The notes beneath the pieces were generated by a model, which saw only the letters and a list, made by a program, of their open reading frames with translations, made no database searches and was not told where the DNA came from. A stretch of DNA of 64,000 bases from Campylobacter concisus (lineage in GTDB: Bacteria > Campylobacterota > Campylobacteria > Campylobacterales > Campylobacteraceae): NCBI RefSeq assembly GCF_002913715.1, contig NZ_PPCE01000004.1:124001-188000 (forward strand). The letters are read 5' to 3'. The number at the start of each line of letters is the position of its first letter. Position 1 is the first letter of the stretch. Below are positions 60,288 to 64,000 of the stretch, in pieces. The translations under genes and the position numbers were made by a program.

Positions 60288-60304
60288 ATGATTAACCTTA
60301 TCAT
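60288..60304. promoter_or_regulatory. Fur-box-like dyad upstream of yagU
   Basis: ATGATTA-ACC-TTATCAT is a near-perfect dyad (six of seven positions pair) resembling half-sites of the Fur consensus GATAATGATAATCATTATC. It lies in the short divergent promoter region between dapD and yagU, about 45 bases from the yagU start. Weak evidence only. Confidence 0.3.
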
Positions 60305-60349
60305 AAAGAAAATAGAAATAAAATGTCGCAAATTTTACAAGGAGACAAA

Positions 60350-60946
60350 ATGTCAAATTTAGCTACCAAACCAAAATTTGCCTTAGCTGCGCTGATCGGT
60401 TTAATCGCTGGCGTAGTTTCAGCTTTTGTTAAGTGGGGCGCAGAAGTGCCGCTTCCACCAAGAAGCCCTATGGATATGTTTAACGCTGCTTGCGGACCAG
60501 AAAGTGCCATCAGAGCGGCTGATGCGATCGACTGCTCGAGAAATTTTCTAAATCCCCCTTATGTGTTTTTAAGAGATTATGTCAGTATCACCGATCCAAA
60601 CGCCGCTATATACGAGTTTGCGGGGCATGCATTTAACTACGTGATGCTAACGCACATCATCTTCTCAGTCGTCTTTGCCGTTGGCTACTGCGTCGTGGCT
60701 GAGAAATTTCCAAAGATCACGATGTGGCAAGGCGTGATGGCTGGTATCTTAGCAACTATCGCAGTTCATGGTATCTCACTGCCGCTTCTTGGCCTCACTC
60801 CGCCACTTTGGACACTTCCTTGGTATGAGTATGTCTCTGAGTTTGTGGGTCACATGGTCTGGTTTTGGTCGATAGAGATCATCCGCCACGACCTAAGAGC
60901 TAGGATCACAAAAGAAAAAGATCCAAGCGACTGCTGCAACGCTTAG
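60350..60946 (+). CDS. yagU: YagU-family inner-membrane protein (DUF1440)
   Basis: A 198-residue protein started at ATG 60350, because CAAGGAG at 60338-60344 is ideally placed; the ATG at 60323 is rejected. Three or four membrane segments are visible, with the family's typical N-terminus ([22 protein letters not shown] split by a loop) and [20 protein letters not shown] near the C-terminus. YagU is implicated in acid resistance in E. coli; the mechanism is unknown. It is divergent from dapD and monocistronic. Confidence 0.85.
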   Translation: MSNLATKPKFALAALIGLIAGVVSAFVKWGAEVPLPPRSPMDMFNAACGPESAIRAADAIDCSRNFLNPPYVFLRDYVSITDPNAAIYEFAGHAFNYVMLTHIIFSVVFAVGYCVVAEKFPKITMWQGVMAGILATIAVHGISLPLLGLTPPLWTLPWYEYVSEFVGHMVWFWSIEIIRHDLRARITKEKDPSDCCNA

Positions 60947-60951
60947 CTTAT

Positions 60952-60993
60952 AAATTTGCTGTTTTGGGCGCAAAACCTAAGGCAGCAAAATTT
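60952..60993 (+). terminator. Possible terminator after yagU
   Basis: TTTGCTG (60955-60961) can pair with CAGCAAA (60983-60989), with a nested GTTTTG/CAAAAC stem inside, followed by ATTTAATCATTT. Modest T content. Confidence 0.4.
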
Positions 60994-61110
60994 AATCATT
61001 TAAAAAACCCTAGCGCCTCTTGATCGCAGCCAATACCTAAAAACAAAATTTCATCATTTTTTGCAAGGCTTGAAAATCTTAACTAGCTCTTAATGTGTAA
61101 ATTTAAACGT

Positions 61111-61563
61111 TTAGCACTCACTGCTAAGCTCTAAATTTTCTAAACAAAGCGGCTTTTCACCCTCAAAGATCACCCCTATACCGTAAGGCTCGCAGATATC
61201 AAGCTCGCCCCCTGCGAATCTCATCAACCACTGCTTATCACCAGCATAAAAGGTACATTGTGGCGAACTAAATGGCAGCTCACAAACTGGCACGTCAAGC
61301 AAGCCAAGCTCGTCCTTACTCAAAAAGCGCCCTCGCCTAAGCTCATCTTTTAAAAAGATAAGCGCCTCTTTTATGTATCGGTCGATATCTTGGGCGATTT
61401 TCTCTGCTAGTAAAGTAGTCTCATCATCCACGTCTGCCCCATCTGTGCTAACAAGGCAAAACGCTACCTGATCAAAAATTTCGCTTTTTAGCCCAGTCTC
61501 CGCATACCAGATAAAGCCATCATCTGTTGCAACTTTTTTAAGTTCGCCAAATTTCAAAGTCAT
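61111..61563 (-). CDS. Hypothetical acidic cytoplasmic protein
   Basis: A 150-residue protein without signal peptide or membrane segment, clearly acidic (many Asp and Glu). A central helical region (ETTLLAEKIAQDIDRYIKEA) is flanked by strand-like parts (GFIWYAETGL and YGIGVIFEGEKPLCLENLEL). I do not recognise the family; its small single-domain style resembles proteins often seen as immunity or regulatory factors, but no toxin is adjacent. The ribosome-binding site is weak. It stands alone between yagU and a secreted-protein gene. Confidence 0.6.
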   Translation of the reverse strand: MTLKFGELKKVATDDGFIWYAETGLKSEIFDQVAFCLVSTDGADVDDETTLLAEKIAQDIDRYIKEALIFLKDELRRGRFLSKDELGLLDVPVCELPFSSPQCTFYAGDKQWLMRFAGGELDICEPYGIGVIFEGEKPLCLENLELSSEC

Positions 61564-61720
61564 TTTTTATTCTCATTTTTGTGGTTTTGCTACTCTTATG
61601 AAAAAGAGCCAAATTTAAGCAAATTTGTCGTGATTTAAAATAGAAATAGCTTGTAAATTTGCCCTTTTAACATAAAGCAAAAGCTAAATTTACAAGCAAA
61701 TTTTCAGTTTTTCTCGCTAT

Positions 61721-62410
61721 TTAGAAGCAAAATTTCTCATCAGTGCCATTTTGCTTGCGCATAGCTTTAAAGTTAGCAAGATTGTCTTTGTCTAAAAAGT
61801 AATCTTTCTCTTTTTTATTGCGCGCTTCTAGCTTTTCTATGCCTTTTGCAAGGGCTGCTTTTCTATCTTCGTGAGGCGAGCTAAATTCTGGCGAAAACAT
61901 CGCTTCATAAGCATTTTTCTTAGTCCATTCAAGCGCTTTATCAGCGATCTCTTGTTGCTTTTTGATATCGCAAAATGCATAAGGATTGACCACGTCGCCA
62001 ACAAGCTTCATAAACGCCCCTATCGCAGCCACCACGTCAGTAAATTTCTCGCCCTCCATGTCTATAACGCCTCTTAGCAAGATCGCGCGGTTTTTTGCCG
62101 CATAAAACCAAAATACCGCATCATCGCGAAGTCCAAGATCATAAGCGCGAGCTGAAAGGACAAAAAGAGTTATCGGAGAGACCATTTGCGGGGCGTCTTG
62201 CACGATCTTTTCAGCCTTTTTAAAGTCCTCTTCTTTGCCACTTTTTAAAAGCTCATCTATCTTGTCATAGACCTTGACATACTCCACCTTGCCAGCATTT
62301 GCTGAGTAGTAAGGCGTGACGTAGATGTCGATACTTCTTACTTTGCCATCGTTTGCAAAGCCACATACCGCTCCAAAAAGTAGCGCCGTAAGCAGTGATA
62401 AAATTTTCAT
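61721..62410 (-). CDS. Secreted hypothetical protein
   Basis: A 229-residue protein with a signal peptide (MKILSLLTALLFGAVCGFA) and a probably periplasmic helical body. The N-terminal mature part has RSIDIYVTPYYSANAGKVEY; the central segment SPITLFVLSARAYDLGLRDD followed by AVFWFYAAKNRA looks like a conserved core I have seen in unannotated proteobacterial proteins. The C-terminal third is charged and repetitive. A good AAGGAGC site precedes ATG 62410. Function unknown. Confidence 0.65.
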   Translation of the reverse strand: MKILSLLTALLFGAVCGFANDGKVRSIDIYVTPYYSANAGKVEYVKVYDKIDELLKSGKEEDFKKAEKIVQDAPQMVSPITLFVLSARAYDLGLRDDAVFWFYAAKNRAILLRGVIDMEGEKFTDVVAAIGAFMKLVGDVVNPYAFCDIKKQQEIADKALEWTKKNAYEAMFSPEFSSPHEDRKAALAKGIEKLEARNKKEKDYFLDKDNLANFKAMRKQNGTDEKFCF

Positions 62411-62480
62411 TTTAGCTCCTTAGTTAAAATTTTTATTATTTTAACTAAAAGCAGTTGAAAGGTTGGAGTAAATTTGAAAG

Positions 62481-62507
62481 AAAGTCCGCAAATTTAAAGC
62501 GGACTTT
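62481..62507 (-). terminator. Terminator after the PFL-family gene
   Basis: A nine-base stem (AAAGTCCGC 62481-62489 with GCGGACTTT 62499-62507) lies six bases beyond the stop at 62513. On the minus strand it is followed by a TTTC-rich tail. Confidence 0.55.
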
Positions 62508-62512
62508 GAAGA

Positions 62513-63850
62513 TTAGTTTTTAAAACTATGGATAGGTGCTGGAATTTGTCCGCCACGAGCGATGAAATCGGCACTTGAGGCCTTATTTATCTTCATCACA
62601 GGCGCTCTTCCTAAAAGGCCGCCAAACTCGATCATATCGCCCTCACGTCCAAGAGGTATAATTCGAACGGCCGTTGTTTTTTGATTTATAACGCCGATAG
62701 CCGCCTCATCAGCGATCATCGCAGCTATGCTCTCGCTTGGTGTGTCAGCAGGTATAGCGATCATATCAAGACCAACCGAGCATATCGCGGTCATCGCTTC
62801 AAGTTTTTCTAAATTTAGTGAGCCAGCGCGCACCGCAGCTATCATGCCCTCATCCTCAGAAACTGGTATAAATGCACCGCTTAAGCCGCCCACTTGGTTA
62901 CATGCCATTACACCACCTTTTTTGACCGCGTCATTTAGCAAAGCAAGTGCCGCAGTCGTGCCATGCGTACCAACAGCCTCAAGCCCCATCTCTTCAAGCA
63001 CACGAGCTACCGAGTCGCCCACAGCTGGTGTTGGGGCAAGAGAGAGATCGACGATACCAAATTTAACCCCAAGTCGCTCGCTCGCCATTTGGCCAACTAG
63101 CTGGCCGATACGCGTGATCTTAAACGCCGTTTTTTTAACGGTCTCAGCCACCACGTCAAAGCTCTCGCCACGCACCTTTTCAAGGGCTCTTTTTACTACT
63201 CCTGGACCAGAAACGCCAACATTTATCACCACATCAGCCTCGCCCACGCCGTGAAATGCCCCAGCCATGAAAGGATTATCCTCGACTGCGTTTGCAAAGA
63301 CGACAAGCTTGGCACAACCCATCCGAGATGCTGCCGCCGTCTCTTTTATAATGCGTCCCATATCACGCACTGCGCTCATATTTATGCCAGTTTTTGTTGA
63401 GCCGACATTGACACTTGCGCATACTTTTGAAGTCTGAGAAAGTGCTTGTGAGATAGAATTTATCAAAATTTCATCGCCCTTTTGATATCCCTTTTGAACT
63501 AAAGCTGAAAAACCACCTATAAAATCAATACCAACCTCAATAGCCGCCCTATCAAGCGTCTTTGCGATCATCACGTAGTCTTTTGCGTCCGTTGCGGCGC
63601 CGATTATCGAGATAGGCGTCACGCTCACTCTTTTATTGACGATTGGTATGCCTAGCTCAGCAGAAATTTCATTGCCCACTTTGACTAGGTCTTTGGCTTT
63701 AGTGGTGATTTTTGCGTAAATTTTGTCGCAAACTTTGTTTATATCAGGATCGATACAGTCAAGCAAACTAATGCCCATCGTGATCGTTCTGATGTCAAAA
63801 TTTTGCTCTTCGATCATCGAGATCGTTTCGGTTACGTTTTTGATGTCCAT
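62513..63850 (-). CDS. PFL-family protein (UPF0210)
   Basis: A 445-residue cytoplasmic protein of the UPF0210/DUF711 family, structurally related to pyruvate formate-lyase-type barrels but without known activity. Segments typical of the family are [20 protein letters not shown] at the start, [40 protein letters not shown] and [19 protein letters not shown]. The end [13 protein letters not shown] is also characteristic. It is preceded nine bases upstream by the end of an ACT-domain gene, the usual UPF0237-UPF0210 pair, probably an amino-acid-sensing unit. Confidence 0.9.
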   Translation of the reverse strand: MDIKNVTETISMIEEQNFDIRTITMGISLLDCIDPDINKVCDKIYAKITTKAKDLVKVGNEISAELGIPIVNKRVSVTPISIIGAATDAKDYVMIAKTLDRAAIEVGIDFIGGFSALVQKGYQKGDEILINSISQALSQTSKVCASVNVGSTKTGINMSAVRDMGRIIKETAAASRMGCAKLVVFANAVEDNPFMAGAFHGVGEADVVINVGVSGPGVVKRALEKVRGESFDVVAETVKKTAFKITRIGQLVGQMASERLGVKFGIVDLSLAPTPAVGDSVARVLEEMGLEAVGTHGTTAALALLNDAVKKGGVMACNQVGGLSGAFIPVSEDEGMIAAVRAGSLNLEKLEAMTAICSVGLDMIAIPADTPSESIAAMIADEAAIGVINQKTTAVRIIPLGREGDMIEFGGLLGRAPVMKINKASSADFIARGGQIPAPIHSFKN

Positions 63851-63859
63851 TGTTTTTCC

Positions 63860-64000
63860 TTAGATTGTATGCATCGCATCAAAGATAGCGGAACTTTGGA
63901 TATTTATCTTTACTTTTAGGCTCTCTCCAAGCTCGTTAAGTTCTGCTCTTAAGGCCGTAAAGTCCTTATTTTCATCACTTGAAACCACTGCCATCATCGT
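63860..64000 (-). CDS. ACT-domain protein (UPF0237), 3' part only
   Basis: The last 46 codons and stop of a minus-strand gene whose start is beyond the window edge. The visible chain (MMAVVSSDENKDFTALRAEL, then LGESLKVKINIQSSAIFDAMH) ends DAMHTI, matching the ending of UPF0237 ACT-domain proteins of about 90 residues. ACT domains bind small ligands such as amino acids. The adjacent downstream UPF0210 gene is its standard partner. Confidence 0.75.
   Translation of the reverse strand, partial: TMMAVVSSDENKDFTALRAELNELGESLKVKINIQSSAIFDAMHTI

Noticed and set aside
62727-63254. A 175-codon plus-strand frame opposite the PFL-family gene
   Set aside because: Antisense shadow of a recognised family gene; no ribosome-binding site or domain.

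Overview
The window looks like a chromosomal segment of a Campylobacter, most likely from the C. concisus side of the genus. This rests on AT-rich DNA with pervasive AAATTTA-type words, promoters with a good TATAAT-like -10 box and usually no -35, and gene neighbourhoods I recall from C. jejuni: uvrB/small genes/pseudopilin/priA/ispG; fliP/glmU/coaBC/hypothetical/uppS/prepilin peptidase/LptF-G/truA; aguA/CDF/aguB; glmS/GlnD-like/mqnE/NCS2 permease/phosphoribosyltransferase. The species call is inference.

Layout. 1-3690: the end of a PstB-like ABC ATPase, convergent with a four-gene operon for putrescine synthesis from agmatine (aguA, aguB) that includes a cation exporter. 3801-6802: a complete CjaA-type (cysteine) ABC importer. 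7196-10695: phosphohexomutase and the groES-groEL operon with a sigma70 promoter and a CIRCE-like operator. 10778-14483: a large AsmA-like protein and an MFS transporter broken by a frameshift, followed by about 500 bases of decayed repeats. 15002-19853: uvrB, two small proteins, a pseudopilin and priA. 19905-22552: a two-gene O-acyltransferase locus (MBOAT plus SGNH-like partner) whose first gene carries a G9 tract in the coding sequence, a probable phase-variable switch. 22684-26439: ispG, dnaB, comEC. 26436-35832: one tightly overlapping minus-strand run, motA-motB-fliP-cmeD-cmeE-cmeF-second TolC-like-EamA transporter, joining flagellar genes to a multidrug efflux pump. 35969-42341: glmU, coaBC, a hypothetical gene, uppS, prepilin peptidase, an LptF/G-type permease and truA. 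42697-48831: a ComEA-like protein and a full rRNA operon (16S, tRNA-Ile, tRNA-Ala, 23S, 5S) with promoter, two boxA elements and processing stems. 48937-53684: a pseudopilin, a glycosyltransferase-like membrane protein, purine salvage genes and mqnE (menaquinone by the futalosine route). 53798-58108: a GlnD-like protein with altered catalytic residues, then glmS. 58244-64000: a broken small gene, a DJ-1-like protein, dapD, yagU, two unassigned genes, a PFL-family (UPF0210) protein and the end of its ACT-domain partner.

Several genes serve shared processes though scattered: cell-envelope precursors (glmS, glmU, uppS, dapD, acyltransferase pair), DNA uptake and pseudopilus assembly (comEC, ComEA-like, prepilin peptidase, two pseudopilins), and replication or repair (dnaB, priA, uvrB). 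I saw no CRISPR array, insertion sequence, prophage or recognisable defence system. The best candidates for new biology are the switchable acyltransferase locus and the motility/efflux super-operon.
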